Origin: Candidatus Xianfuyuplasma coldseepsis
Lineage (GTDB): Bacteria; Bacillota_I; Bacilli_A; Izemoplasmatales; Izemoplasmataceae
Direction: 5' to 3'
Assembly: GCF_014023125.1 (NCBI RefSeq)
Contig: NZ_CP048914.1
Coordinates: 644,698-708,697 of the forward strand
Length of the DNA stretch: 64,000 nt
Shown: positions 35,948 to 45,294 of the stretch, piece after piece
How positions within the stretch are numbered: position 1 is the stretch's first letter
How the letters are laid out: the number at the start of each line of letters is the position of its first letter
Program-made: the position numbers and the translations under genes
Notes under the pieces: generated by a model
What the model was told of the DNA's origin: nothing
Databases searched by the model: none
The model's input: the letters and a program-made list of their open reading frames with translations, nothing else

Positions 35948-35996
35948 TTGACAACGCTTTCAACAAGTGCTATTATGAAATTGTGGAAACCTTTCC
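35948..35996 (+). promoter_or_regulatory. Promoter, CcpA-type cre and LacI operator of the sugar ABC operon
   Basis: TTGACA (35948-35953), 17 nt, TATTAT (35971-35976), operator GGAAACCTTTCC (35985-35996). A cre-like box TGACAACGCTTTCA (35949-35962; one mismatch to TGWAANCGNTNWCA) overlaps the -35. This suggests carbon catabolite control in addition to specific repression. Confidence 0.78.
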
Positions 35997-36039
35997 TCAT
36001 TTTTACATAATAACAATTTTTTCATGAACTCCTTTTCGC

Positions 36040-36065
36040 CATCCTGCTCCGAACGGAGCAGGATG
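36040..36065 (+). repeat. Perfect 12-bp inverted repeat in the leader of the ABC operon
   Basis: CATCCTGCTCCG and its exact complement are separated by AA. It is GC-rich against an AT-rich background and has no T run, so it is probably not a terminator. It sits 46 nt before the first permease ATG, inside the transcribed leader. Confidence 0.8.
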
Positions 36066-36110
36066 TAAAGGTGTAATTAACTAGAAAACTAAGTAGATAG
36101 GAGCTTTCCA

Positions 36111-37238
36111 ATGGATGATAACAAAGTACGCATTATCTTAATTCGTCTGTGGCGAATACTAGTAACGATCCCAATTGTTGTGATTTACATACCAATTGTT
36201 GGTCTTATTAATCTTGTATGGTATCGGCTATTACGACGACCAAACAAAGTGGTATGGACGATTAGTCCGGATACCAGTTCGTTAACACTAGCATATTTAC
36301 GAGATCATTGGGTAGGGGATTCAAATACCGCCCAAAATAACAAAGTGTTTCTTGGTTTTGTATTTCCTGCACTAGGTGCTTTTATTTTAATGGTTATCAT
36401 TCCGTTCATTATGGGTATATACTATTCCTTTACAGATTGGACAGGATTGAACAATGACAATCTGCAGATGGTATGGTTTGATCACTATCGTACATTGCTA
36501 ACGGATGTGAAGTTCTTCTATTCCTTTTCAAGAACAGTAATCTATTCCATCCTAAATATTGTATTTATCAATCTGGTTGCCTTTGGATTAGCTTTATTGG
36601 TAACACAAAAAATTAAATTACGTAATCTATACCGCGCTGGTTTCTTCATGCCAAACTTAATTGGTGGTTTGGTCCTTGGGTACATTTGGCAATTCATCTT
36701 CAACCGTGCTATTGTTGCATTTGGAGGTATCTTTGCGAAAAGCTTACTCGTTGATGGAAACTCTGCATTATTTGCGTTAATCATTGTCGTAACCTGGCAA
36801 TATGCTGGATATATCATGATGATCTATATCGCAGCTATTCAAAACATACCACAAGACTTAATTGAAGCAAGTAAAATCGATGGTGCTTCAGCAATGCAAC
36901 GATTACAAACGATTACCTTCCCACTTGTTGCTCAAGCATTCACTGTTGCGATGTTCTTAACATTAGTCACATCATTTAAGCAATTTGATACAGTTGTGTC
37001 ACTGAGTGATGCTGGCCCGGCGATGCTGCTACCACAGTGGATTGCCGATATCTACGGTATCCGAATAGCACCTGCTGTGGACTCATTGAACTTCATTGCC
37101 GTAGATATCTATAAAGAAGCCTTCTCGAATTACAATATGGCTTTAGGACAAGCAAAAGCGATTATATTCTTCATCATCTTGCTGGTTATTTCACTTGTCC
37201 AAGTTAACTACAACAAGAAAAGAGAGGTGGAATTATAA
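36111..37238 (+). CDS. Sugar ABC transporter permease, MalF type
   Basis: A 375-residue membrane permease of the carbohydrate uptake (CUT1) class. An unusual N-terminal extension of about 75 residues with one extra hydrophobic segment (residues 14-36) precedes the usual six-helix core. The EAA loop that contacts the ATPase is E-A-S-K-I-D-G-A-S-A near residue 263. It overlaps the next permease by 1 nt. No ATPase gene is in the operon, so a shared MsmX/MalK-like subunit encoded elsewhere is expected. Confidence 0.9.
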   Translation: MDDNKVRIILIRLWRILVTIPIVVIYIPIVGLINLVWYRLLRRPNKVVWTISPDTSSLTLAYLRDHWVGDSNTAQNNKVFLGFVFPALGAFILMVIIPFIMGIYYSFTDWTGLNNDNLQMVWFDHYRTLLTDVKFFYSFSRTVIYSILNIVFINLVAFGLALLVTQKIKLRNLYRAGFFMPNLIGGLVLGYIWQFIFNRAIVAFGGIFAKSLLVDGNSALFALIIVVTWQYAGYIMMIYIAAIQNIPQDLIEASKIDGASAMQRLQTITFPLVAQAFTVAMFLTLVTSFKQFDTVVSLSDAGPAMLLPQWIADIYGIRIAPAVDSLNFIAVDIYKEAFSNYNMALGQAKAIIFFIILLVISLVQVNYNKKREVEL

Positions 37239-38095
37239 TGACAGACGAAAAACGGAACACATTGATATATAGTGTGATTGGTTTCATCTTAATGATTGCA
37301 TTCTTCTTCCCCTTTTTCATTGTATTAATTAACTCTGCCAAAGATAGTTTTACGATTACCCAAGATCCACTTAGCTTACCAACAGATATGGGACAGCTCT
37401 TTGAAAATATCAAAATCATAGTTCAACATGATGGAATCAAATACTTTTCATCCTTCTTTAACTCACTTCTAATTACCACATTAAGTCTAATTACAATCGG
37501 AATATCCTCTGCGATGGCAGCATGGGTATTGGTCCGAACAAAATCAAAACTATCCTACATCATTTTCTTGTTTTTCTTAAGTGGAATGGTCATTCCATTT
37601 CAAGTTGTTATGTTACCACTTGTCAGCTTACTTGAAATCCTTCGTGAAATAACGACAATACCATTTAAAGATACCTATTGGGGTGTTATCTTAGCATACA
37701 TCGGATTTGGTGCACCACTCAGTGTCTTTCTATTTCACGGGTTTATCAAATCGATCCCAACGGATATTGAAGAAGCAGCCATCATTGATGGTTGTAGTAA
37801 ATCACAAGTCTTCTTCCGTGTTGTATTACCAATTTTGAAACCAATTTTTGTCACCATGTTGGTATTGAATGGTATGTGGATCTGGAACGATTATCTATTA
37901 CCATCCCTAGTCATCGGAATTGGTGGAGATGTTCAAACACTACCACTAGCCGTGGCAAACCTAGCTGGTACTTATGTCAAACAATGGGATTTAATTTTAA
38001 CAAGTGTATTAATGGCTGCTTTACCAGTCATCATTCTCTTCCTCTTTGCCCAAAAGCACATTATCAAAGGAATGACTTCTGGTGCCATTAAGTAA
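37238..38095 (+). CDS. Sugar ABC transporter permease, MalG type
   Basis: A 285-residue six-helix CUT1 permease, partner of the preceding gene. The EAA loop is E-E-A-A-I-I-D-G-C-S-K near residue 181, followed by V-L-P-I-L-K-P. GGTGG lies upstream of ATG 37238 inside the previous gene. Its 3' end overlaps pgmB by 14 nt. Confidence 0.92.
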   Translation: MTDEKRNTLIYSVIGFILMIAFFFPFFIVLINSAKDSFTITQDPLSLPTDMGQLFENIKIIVQHDGIKYFSSFFNSLLITTLSLITIGISSAMAAWVLVRTKSKLSYIIFLFFLSGMVIPFQVVMLPLVSLLEILREITTIPFKDTYWGVILAYIGFGAPLSVFLFHGFIKSIPTDIEEAAIIDGCSKSQVFFRVVLPILKPIFVTMLVLNGMWIWNDYLLPSLVIGIGGDVQTLPLAVANLAGTYVKQWDLILTSVLMAALPVIILFLFAQKHIIKGMTSGAIK

Positions 38096-38753
38096 GAAAC
38101 TTTTCATCTTTGATTTGGATGGTGTCTTAACATCTACAAGTCATGAGCATTTACAAGCATGGACACTTTTATGCGATGAACTGGGAATCAAAATTGGTCC
38201 GGATATCGAGGAAAAAACAAAAGGTGTCTCTCGACTAGATTCACTGAATATCGTCCTTTCCTCATCACCAAGTATAACGGCTTTTACCGAACAGGAAAAA
38301 ATAGAGTTAGCTACACGTAAGAATCAAATATATCAATCACTGATACAAGAGTATACACCGAAGAACTTATATAAAGGTGTGCTTCAGTTACTGGAATATT
38401 TGCATAAAAATAACATATTAGTTGCCCTTGGTAGTGCTTCAAAAAATGGACCGATGTTGCTGGATAAGTTAGGAATAACAGACTATTTTGATTACATTGT
38501 AGATCCATCTACAGTACGTGGGAAACCACATCCCGATATCTTTCTTAAAGCAATGAATCACTTTTCATTACAACCAGAGCAATGTGTCGGCGTAGAAGAT
38601 GCCATAGCTGGAATCCATGCGATTAATCAAGCAAATATGTACTCAATCGGAATCGGTCATAAAGACACGCTATCCCATGCATCAATTGTGTATCCTTCAA
38701 TTGATCACATTCGTCTTGATGATATAGATACCCTGATAAAGGAGGGTACTTGA
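38082..38753 (+). CDS. pgmB: Beta-phosphoglucomutase
   Basis: A HAD-superfamily mutase converting beta-glucose-1-phosphate to glucose-6-phosphate, 223 residues. The nucleophile motif is F-D-L-D-G-V-L-T near residue 10, with cap-domain G-V-S-R near 49, G-S-A-S-K-N near 115 and G-V-E-D-A-I-A-G-I near 170. The start is GTG 38082 (AAAGGA upstream). It sits directly before the GH65 phosphorylase, which makes its substrate, a standard pairing for disaccharide phosphorolysis. Confidence 0.95.
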   Translation: MPLSKKLFIFDLDGVLTSTSHEHLQAWTLLCDELGIKIGPDIEEKTKGVSRLDSLNIVLSSSPSITAFTEQEKIELATRKNQIYQSLIQEYTPKNLYKGVLQLLEYLHKNNILVALGSASKNGPMLLDKLGITDYFDYIVDPSTVRGKPHPDIFLKAMNHFSLQPEQCVGVEDAIAGIHAINQANMYSIGIGHKDTLSHASIVYPSIDHIRLDDIDTLIKEGT

Positions 38754-40990
38754 TGATCATTACAAGAGACAATCGGTTACACATTGAACAGTTACAAACC
38801 GATGAATCTATTTTTGCAACCCAAAATGGATACATTGGTGTACGAGGAACCTTTTGTGAGGGATATGGTACAAACGGATTAAGGAATGGTACTTTCATCA
38901 ATAGTTTCTATGAAGAATACCCTTATCGATATGAAGAGAATCTCTCGGGCTTTGCCCAAAAGGGACAAGCGATGATTCATGTAATTGATGGGCAAGGAAT
39001 CGAGTTTTATATTGACAATCATCCATTAAATATGGAGAGTTGTGATGTTGTAAGTCTCCATCGAGAGTTTCATTTGTATGGTGGTTATACAACAAGAACG
39101 ATTCATTACAAAACACCCTCACAATATGAATTTATCCTTACCGAAAAACGACTTACTTCTCTTGAACAGCCTGAATTATTCGTCGTTGAAATCGATCTTC
39201 AATCGTTAAACTATAGCGGACATGTAGAAATGCGTTCTACAGTGCAACAACCACAATTTAGTAACACCTTATCCCGTGATCCACGGATTGGAAAAACACA
39301 TAATGAATCGTTTATACTACGTGATATTCATATCAGTGACGATTACGGATGTATCCAAGTTCAAACGAAGCATTCCAAACTAGAAATGGCGGTATCTGTT
39401 ACGCACAATATCCCTGTTCAGTATACTCATAATGATAAAAACATCACGGCAACAGCACATGCTTCATTGACTGAAAACGAACACTTCACTTGTCGTAAAT
39501 ATGTAATCTATACATCCAGTAATTATCATTCAAATTATGTGACTGCAAACAATATATTACGTCAACAGATTCTTAAAAATCAATCTACGGATTACTTTGA
39601 ACAACAACGACAAAGTCTTACGTCATTCTGGAAAACGTGTGAAATAGCAATCGACGGCAATGAGCGATTACAATTGATCATGAATTATAATGTGTATCAA
39701 CTACATACGTCTGGTGGTCTGGATTCTCGCTTCAATATAGGAGCGAAGGGTCTCACAGGAGACGGCTATGAAGGGCATCATTTTTGGGATACTGAAATCT
39801 ATTTACTACCATTCTTTGTATTAACGAATCCACAAAAAGCAAAGACATTATTATTGAATCGTTATCACAATATTGAAGCAGCCCGACAAGAAGCATTAAA
39901 CTTAGGTCATACTCGCGGTATCAAGATACCTTGGCGTTCCATCACTGGACGTGAATTATCGCCATATTATCCCGCGGGAACAGCTCAATACCACATAAAT
40001 AGCGATGTTGCATATGCCGTCATACATTATTACTACGCTACAGATGATATGTCGTTTATGTTGAAATACGGGTTTGAGTTACTTGTTGAAACCGCACGGA
40101 CAATCTATGATATCGGTCATTTCCACAACGGAGTATTCCATATTCATGAAGTGACTGGTCCCGATGAATATACAACATGTGTAGATGACAATTACTACAC
40201 CAACTCAATGGCACAGTACCATTTTCAATTCATCGTTGATTTTTACGACAAACATGCATCATTATTGAAATCCCTCATAACAAGGATGCAACTGTCCGAT
40301 CAAGAAATAAAGGATTTTAATCAGGCTGCAGAATCCATGGCGATCATCTATGATGAAACATTACAAATTATTGCTCAAGATCAAACATTCTTATCCAAAG
40401 AACCATGGGATTTAGAACATACACCATCCTCAAACTTTCCATTATTACTTCATTATCATCCATTACAAATTTATCGGAAGCAAGTTCTCAAGCAGGCCGA
40501 TGTATTGTTGTCGATGTTCCTACTGGATTTTGAGGATAAAACAATCATGGAACATTCATATGATTACTATTCAAACATAACCACACATGACTCTAGCTTA
40601 TCGAAGTGTGTTCATAGTATTGTAGCAAGTGCATTAGACAAACTATCCGTCGCATACGATTATATGATAGATGTCAGTGAAGTGGATATGAGTAATACGC
40701 AACGAAACACAAAAGATGGACTGCATTTAGCAAATCTTGGTGGTTCATACATGACGATTGTATATGGTTTGGCTGGTTTACGAATCAAACCAGATCGCAT
40801 TATTTTATGCCCAAGGATACCACATGACATGAATGGGTATTCGTTTACGATCCAATATCGTCAATCTATAATAACCATTTCCATATCGGACACGATTCAA
40901 TTAACTTCAACAAACACTGTTGATATCGAACTGTATGGAAATGCAATCACATTACAAAAGGGTACAATACTTGATTATCCGTTAGGGTAA
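38753..40990 (+). CDS. GH65 disaccharide phosphorylase
   Basis: A 745-residue inverting phosphorylase splitting an alpha-glucobiose with phosphate into beta-glucose-1-phosphate and glucose. Domain order is N-terminal beta-sandwich (to about 270), linker, (alpha/alpha)6 barrel and a C-terminal beta sheet. The general acid is the Glu in V-T-G-P-D-E-Y near residue 465; H-F-W-D-T-E near 342 and the phosphate-site region D-G-L-H-L-A-N-L-G near 655 are intact. Maltose, kojibiose, nigerose or trehalose specificity cannot be read reliably. ATG 38753 has GGAGG at 7 nt and overlaps pgmB's TGA. Confidence 0.93.
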   Translation: MIITRDNRLHIEQLQTDESIFATQNGYIGVRGTFCEGYGTNGLRNGTFINSFYEEYPYRYEENLSGFAQKGQAMIHVIDGQGIEFYIDNHPLNMESCDVVSLHREFHLYGGYTTRTIHYKTPSQYEFILTEKRLTSLEQPELFVVEIDLQSLNYSGHVEMRSTVQQPQFSNTLSRDPRIGKTHNESFILRDIHISDDYGCIQVQTKHSKLEMAVSVTHNIPVQYTHNDKNITATAHASLTENEHFTCRKYVIYTSSNYHSNYVTANNILRQQILKNQSTDYFEQQRQSLTSFWKTCEIAIDGNERLQLIMNYNVYQLHTSGGLDSRFNIGAKGLTGDGYEGHHFWDTEIYLLPFFVLTNPQKAKTLLLNRYHNIEAARQEALNLGHTRGIKIPWRSITGRELSPYYPAGTAQYHINSDVAYAVIHYYYATDDMSFMLKYGFELLVETARTIYDIGHFHNGVFHIHEVTGPDEYTTCVDDNYYTNSMAQYHFQFIVDFYDKHASLLKSLITRMQLSDQEIKDFNQAAESMAIIYDETLQIIAQDQTFLSKEPWDLEHTPSSNFPLLLHYHPLQIYRKQVLKQADVLLSMFLLDFEDKTIMEHSYDYYSNITTHDSSLSKCVHSIVASALDKLSVAYDYMIDVSEVDMSNTQRNTKDGLHLANLGGSYMTIVYGLAGLRIKPDRIILCPRIPHDMNGYSFTIQYRQSIITISISDTIQLTSTNTVDIELYGNAITLQKGTILDYPLG

Positions 40991-41041
40991 TGAAGGAAAC
41001 CAATAATTATTTCAATTAACAAAAAATAGGAGGAAATTAAA

Positions 41042-42409
41042 TTGAAAAAATTAGCTTTATTTTTAGTAGCTCTAGTACTAAGTTTTGGTGTGTTATCAAG
41101 TAACACTACAGCTGTAGAAGCTGCAGATGGCACAACGTTAACAATCTTCCAAAACAAAATCGAAATCGACGCCGTTTTAACAACCTATGCAGAAGCTTGG
41201 GGAGTTACAAATGATGTAGACGTTGATGTCAAATCATGTGGTGGAGATGCGTGTGCTTATGGTACGCAAATCTTAGCTGAGTTCCAAGCAGCAGAACAAC
41301 CAGATATCTTCGTTATTGAAGGTATGGGTGGATACAATCAGTACGCCGATAAAATTCTTGATTTAACTGGTGAAGCATGGGCAGCTGACACTGGATTAGA
41401 ATTTGTTGTCGATGGTGTTGTATACGGTTTCCCAGTAGCTGTTGAAGGCTGGGGTATGGGATACAACAAAGAAATCCTTACTGCTGCAGGTGTTGATCCA
41501 GAAGATTTAACAAACCTTGCCGCATACGAAGACGCATTTGACAAAATCCAAACGTATTATGATGCAGATGCTACAAGAGCCGACTATGCTGTTGTATCAA
41601 TGGCAGCTGGTGCCGGTATGACATGGGTTACAGGACTTCATAACTTCAATGCATACTTATCCGCACAACTAGATTACACCGATTCTACTGTTATTGATAA
41701 ACTCAATAATGAAGAAGTTGACATGGATCGTTTAAACGATTTAGCAGACTGGGTAGAATTACTATTTGAATACGCTGATACTACCATCTTAGAAACTGGT
41801 ACATATGACGATCAAGTTGGTAAATTCGCCAATGGAGAAGCTGCATTTATTCATCAAGGTAACTGGATTGATGGAAACCTAACCGATGCAACCTTCGAAA
41901 TGGGATATGCTCCTCACGCAGCAATGTCTGGTGAAAATACAGCAATCTTTATTGGAGCACCTTCATTCTATGTAATCAACAAAGATTCTGATAACATTGC
42001 AGATGCAAAAGCATTCTTAAATGATTTGGCTTCAACCACAGAAGGTCACGATTACATGGTTAATGAAGCCAACATGGTTCCTGCATTTGATAGTGTAACA
42101 TTAACACCTTCTACACCATTATCTGCAGAAGTAATGGCATGGAATCAAGCTGGTAACGCTTATGCATGGTGGCAAAATGATATGCCTGCAGGATTTGGTA
42201 TGGATACGTTAGGACCAATCTACGAATTATTTGCAAAAGGTACTATCACAAAAGCTCAATTTGTTGATCGCGTTGCACTAGCAATCGATCCAGATTATGA
42301 ACCAGCCGAAGAACAAACTGGTGGAAACACTGGATTATATGTCGCTATCGGTGTTGGTGTTGTTGCCGTTGCTGGTGTTGGATTCTACTTCTTCACCAAA
42401 AAAAGCTAA
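41042..42409 (+). CDS. Sugar-binding protein with C-terminal membrane anchor
   Basis: A 455-residue extracellular solute-binding protein of the CUT1 type, partner of the two permeases. It has a Sec signal peptide ending near A-V-E-A-A-D-G (residue 28) and no lipobox Cys. The C-terminus carries a Gly/Thr linker (Q-T-G-G-N-T-G) and a hydrophobic helix with a K-K-S tail, so it is probably held by a C-terminal transmembrane segment rather than lipid. The start is TTG 41042, with AGGAGG 8 nt upstream. It is the last gene of the operon, after the catabolic enzymes. Confidence 0.88.
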   Translation: MKKLALFLVALVLSFGVLSSNTTAVEAADGTTLTIFQNKIEIDAVLTTYAEAWGVTNDVDVDVKSCGGDACAYGTQILAEFQAAEQPDIFVIEGMGGYNQYADKILDLTGEAWAADTGLEFVVDGVVYGFPVAVEGWGMGYNKEILTAAGVDPEDLTNLAAYEDAFDKIQTYYDADATRADYAVVSMAAGAGMTWVTGLHNFNAYLSAQLDYTDSTVIDKLNNEEVDMDRLNDLADWVELLFEYADTTILETGTYDDQVGKFANGEAAFIHQGNWIDGNLTDATFEMGYAPHAAMSGENTAIFIGAPSFYVINKDSDNIADAKAFLNDLASTTEGHDYMVNEANMVPAFDSVTLTPSTPLSAEVMAWNQAGNAYAWWQNDMPAGFGMDTLGPIYELFAKGTITKAQFVDRVALAIDPDYEPAEEQTGGNTGLYVAIGVGVVAVAGVGFYFFTKKS

Positions 42410-42423
42410 CACATAATTACATT

Positions 42424-42459
42424 AAAAAAACTCAATCTCAAACGAGATTGGGTTTTTTT
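42424..42459. terminator. Bidirectional terminator sugar operon / hut operon
   Basis: AAAAAACTCAATCTC-AAAC-GAGATTGGGTTTTTTT has A and T tracts on both sides. Confidence 0.88.
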
Positions 42460-42463
42460 GTGC

Positions 42464-43060
42464 TTATTGAATTTGATTCAAAATAGCATCTACTTGCATT
42501 TGATATGCTTCAACCAGCTTTTGATTAGACAAACTGGTGATATTTATACTTACATTCTTAAGGGCACCATGACACGCAGCTTGCAACTGTAACTCTGCCA
42601 CTTCAACATCACTGATGGCATTCCTATTTCCATACGCTTTGATTGGTTCAATAGTACGAAGTGCTTTCATACAAAGATTAGCAACTCGTAATGGCACATC
42701 AATCGCATAAATGGTAGCTCCCTGAATGGCTTGTTGACGATATTTTATTTCGTCTTCAGTAGTTTTGGGAAGTTTGAAAGCGGTCATAATCTGATTAAAT
42801 GCATCGGTGTCTTCATCAATCAATGGTATTAAATCTTGTTTGATGTCATCTAACTTGTTCCATGCATCAATGAATGCTTGTTGTTGGTCTTCACTATATT
42901 TATTAAATGCTTTGCGGCCGATGGTAATGTGTCCTACCATCCGTAGTAAAGCTACACCCATCGTCGCAGACAAAGCACTAACACTTCCACCACCTGGAGC
43001 AGGTGATGAGGAATCAACTTGGTTTATAAAATCTTCAATTGTATGATCAATTAATTTCAT
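42464..43060 (-). CDS. fchA: Formimidoyl-THF cyclodeaminase / methenyl-THF cyclohydrolase-like
   Basis: A 198-residue member of the FTCD C-terminal (cyclodeaminase) family. It releases ammonia from 5-formimino-THF to give methenyl-THF, closing the histidine-degradation branch into the C1 pool. The S-P-A-P-G-G-G-S-V-S-A motif near residue 20 is diagnostic. The rest is helical with G-R-K and D-E-D-T-D-A-F. It ends the hut operon, 2 nt after hutI. In animals this domain is fused to the formiminotransferase; here it is a separate gene. Confidence 0.9.
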   Translation of the reverse strand: MKLIDHTIEDFINQVDSSSPAPGGGSVSALSATMGVALLRMVGHITIGRKAFNKYSEDQQQAFIDAWNKLDDIKQDLIPLIDEDTDAFNQIMTAFKLPKTTEDEIKYRQQAIQGATIYAIDVPLRVANLCMKALRTIEPIKAYGNRNAISDVEVAELQLQAACHGALKNVSINITSLSNQKLVEAYQMQVDAILNQIQ

Positions 43061-43062
43061 AG

Positions 43063-44316
43063 CTAGACGATTTCTCGATCTTTCACGACAAGGCGACCAT
43101 TTTTAAAGACGTCTTTGGTATGGTTGACACCGAAATGGTACATAATATAGTCTAAATTAGGAGCATTCATAATGACAAGGTCGGCTTGTTTTCCCCGGGC
43201 GATACTACCAATTTTTTCCTTTAATCCAAGACTGTATGCTGGATTAATGGTTGCTGCTACTAGAATTTCGTATGGGGTCATCCGTAATTTATTCGCTGCG
43301 ATTTGCATTGTTAGTTGATAGTTTTCGCTGGGACTACTTCCTGGATTGTAGTCCGATGAGATACTGACAATACATCCGCTATCAATCATATGACGAGCTT
43401 TCGCATAGTCTTTATCTAAGTAGAATGATGTGGCTGGAAGTAAGTTAGCGACGGTTTTGCTTTTTGCTAGTTTTTTGATGTCTTCGTCCGATGCAGCCAT
43501 TAAGTGATCAGCACTTGATGCTTCAATATCAACTGCGAGTCCAGTACCACCATGGGGTTCAATTTCATCCGCATGAACTCGCAAATGGAATCCAAGTCGT
43601 TTTGCTTCTTCCAGTATCCGTTTTGTTTCCTCATTGGTAAAGGCCCCACTCTCACAGAATACATCAACACTTTCTGCTAAATCACGCGATTTAACAATTG
43701 GTAAATCATGAATGATTTGATCGACATATCCGGTATGATCATCTCTAAATTCATGAGGGATTGCGTGTGCACCTAGATAAGTTGTACTAATTGCAACTGG
43801 ATGATTCTCTTGTAAGTCCTTCATCACTTCAAGAATTTTAAGTTCCGTTTCGGTATTGAGTCCGTATCCACTTTTTGCTTCAATCGTGGTAACCCCAAAT
43901 AGCAACATTTCATTTAATGATTGATAGGCTTTATCGTATAACTCTTGATGGGTTGCATTTCTAGTGGCTTTCACCGTTGATAAAATACCGCCACCTTTAT
44001 TTAAGATTTCTAGATAGGATACCCCTTGTAGCTTTTTACGGAATTCTTTTTCCCGGCTTCCCGCATGGACAAGGTGGGTATGAGAATCAATCAATCCCGG
44101 AATCACTATGTTGTTTTCAGCATTATGGAAGTAGGTATTATCCTGGATATACTTGGAATAATTTCCTTGTCCATAATCAATGATTTTCCCATCTTTAATC
44201 GCTATAAAGGCATTGGGAACAACTTCTAGTTGAGCCATTTCCGTACCTCGATGAAGCAACGATCGATGGGGAGTATAGAGTTCTTTTATATTATAAATAA
44301 TTGTGTCTGCACGCAT
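43063..44316 (-). CDS. hutI: Imidazolonepropionase
   Basis: A metal-dependent amidohydrolase opening imidazolone-propionate to formiminoglutamate, 417 residues. D-S-H-T-H-L-V-H near residue 77 is the metal H-x-H motif; Y-L-G-A-H-A-I-P near 181, V-H-A-D-E near 244 and S-S-D-Y-N-P-G near 320 match the family. ATG 44316 has AGGAGGTG upstream. It lies between ftcD and fchA in the operon. Confidence 0.96.
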   Translation of the reverse strand: MRADTIIYNIKELYTPHRSLLHRGTEMAQLEVVPNAFIAIKDGKIIDYGQGNYSKYIQDNTYFHNAENNIVIPGLIDSHTHLVHAGSREKEFRKKLQGVSYLEILNKGGGILSTVKATRNATHQELYDKAYQSLNEMLLFGVTTIEAKSGYGLNTETELKILEVMKDLQENHPVAISTTYLGAHAIPHEFRDDHTGYVDQIIHDLPIVKSRDLAESVDVFCESGAFTNEETKRILEEAKRLGFHLRVHADEIEPHGGTGLAVDIEASSADHLMAASDEDIKKLAKSKTVANLLPATSFYLDKDYAKARHMIDSGCIVSISSDYNPGSSPSENYQLTMQIAANKLRMTPYEILVAATINPAYSLGLKEKIGSIARGKQADLVIMNAPNLDYIMYHFGVNHTKDVFKNGRLVVKDREIV

Positions 44317-44327
44317 GTGTGCACCTC

Positions 44328-45293
44328 CTAATTAATATTGGCCTCAATAATTTTTAAACGATCAAAATCACGGAATCCGATGTATTGGATACTGTATTTC
44401 ACAATATCATCAAAAGACATGTCCGCGTCCCATGGTTGATTGTATCGCTTGAAGTAGTACTTCAACGACTGGAGTAATGCCTGTTTGGGGATCAACCCAA
44501 CAAGTTCACATGATGGTACGTCTACATGATACTGTGCGGCTTCCATTTTTACCGTTTCCAAAATCCGGTAGATGGGATTCTTCGTGTAATCCAATATATT
44601 CATTGTCACTTGTGTATGTTTTCGTGACTCTAGATATACTGGTCCTGCTTGAATATGGCGAAATCCCCCACTTGAAAAACGGATTGCACGAGAAATCTGT
44701 TTTGCCGGATTCATGTCTGTGGTATCCAAATCAATATTATACGCAATTAGTGGAATCCGCGCACCAATTCCAATGACACCAAAGGTCGGATGAATCTCGT
44801 TGGTTCCAAAATCAGGGGTCCAATGGGGATCTTTGATTTTGTCTTTCATCCCTTCAAATTCGCCTTTGCGGATTGTCGGTAGTTTGACGCGATCTTTTTT
44901 CGTTGCCGCATTGGCGTATAGGAAGCTTGGAATCTGATAGGTATCATAGATTAATTGCCCAACTTGATTGGCATATTCAACACACTCTTCCATTGTAACA
45001 TGTTCGATTGGAATAAAGGGAATAACATCCACAGCACCCATGCGAGGATGTTCTCCCTTTTGAACATTCATATCAATTAGTTCCAATACTTTTCCGACAA
45101 ATGGAAGTAACGCTTTGATAATGGCCTCTGGTTCTCCAATTAACGTTACTACGGTACGATTATAGTCTTGATCCGCTTCATAGTTAACAAGGTTACAACC
45201 ATCGATACCACGAAGTGTAGAAACAATCTCTTCGATAACTGTCTGATTACGTCCCTCACTAAAGTTTGGAACACATTCCACGATTTTACGCAT
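44328..45293 (-). CDS. ftcD: Glutamate formimidoyltransferase
   Basis: Transfers the formimino group from formiminoglutamate to THF, 321 residues. It is the stand-alone N-terminal part of the FTCD family. E-C-V-P-N-F-S-E-G-R near residue 5, G-E-H-P-R-M-G-A-V-D near 82 and E-L-V-G-L-I-P near 275 are conserved. The start is ATG 45293, 1 nt beyond the hutU stop, with GGTGG inside hutU. Use of this enzyme plus FchA, with no HutG, defines the THF-dependent Hut route. Confidence 0.94.
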   Translation of the reverse strand: MRKIVECVPNFSEGRNQTVIEEIVSTLRGIDGCNLVNYEADQDYNRTVVTLIGEPEAIIKALLPFVGKVLELIDMNVQKGEHPRMGAVDVIPFIPIEHVTMEECVEYANQVGQLIYDTYQIPSFLYANAATKKDRVKLPTIRKGEFEGMKDKIKDPHWTPDFGTNEIHPTFGVIGIGARIPLIAYNIDLDTTDMNPAKQISRAIRFSSGGFRHIQAGPVYLESRKHTQVTMNILDYTKNPIYRILETVKMEAAQYHVDVPSCELVGLIPKQALLQSLKYYFKRYNQPWDADMSFDDIVKYSIQYIGFRDFDRLKIIEANIN

Positions 45294-45294
45294 C

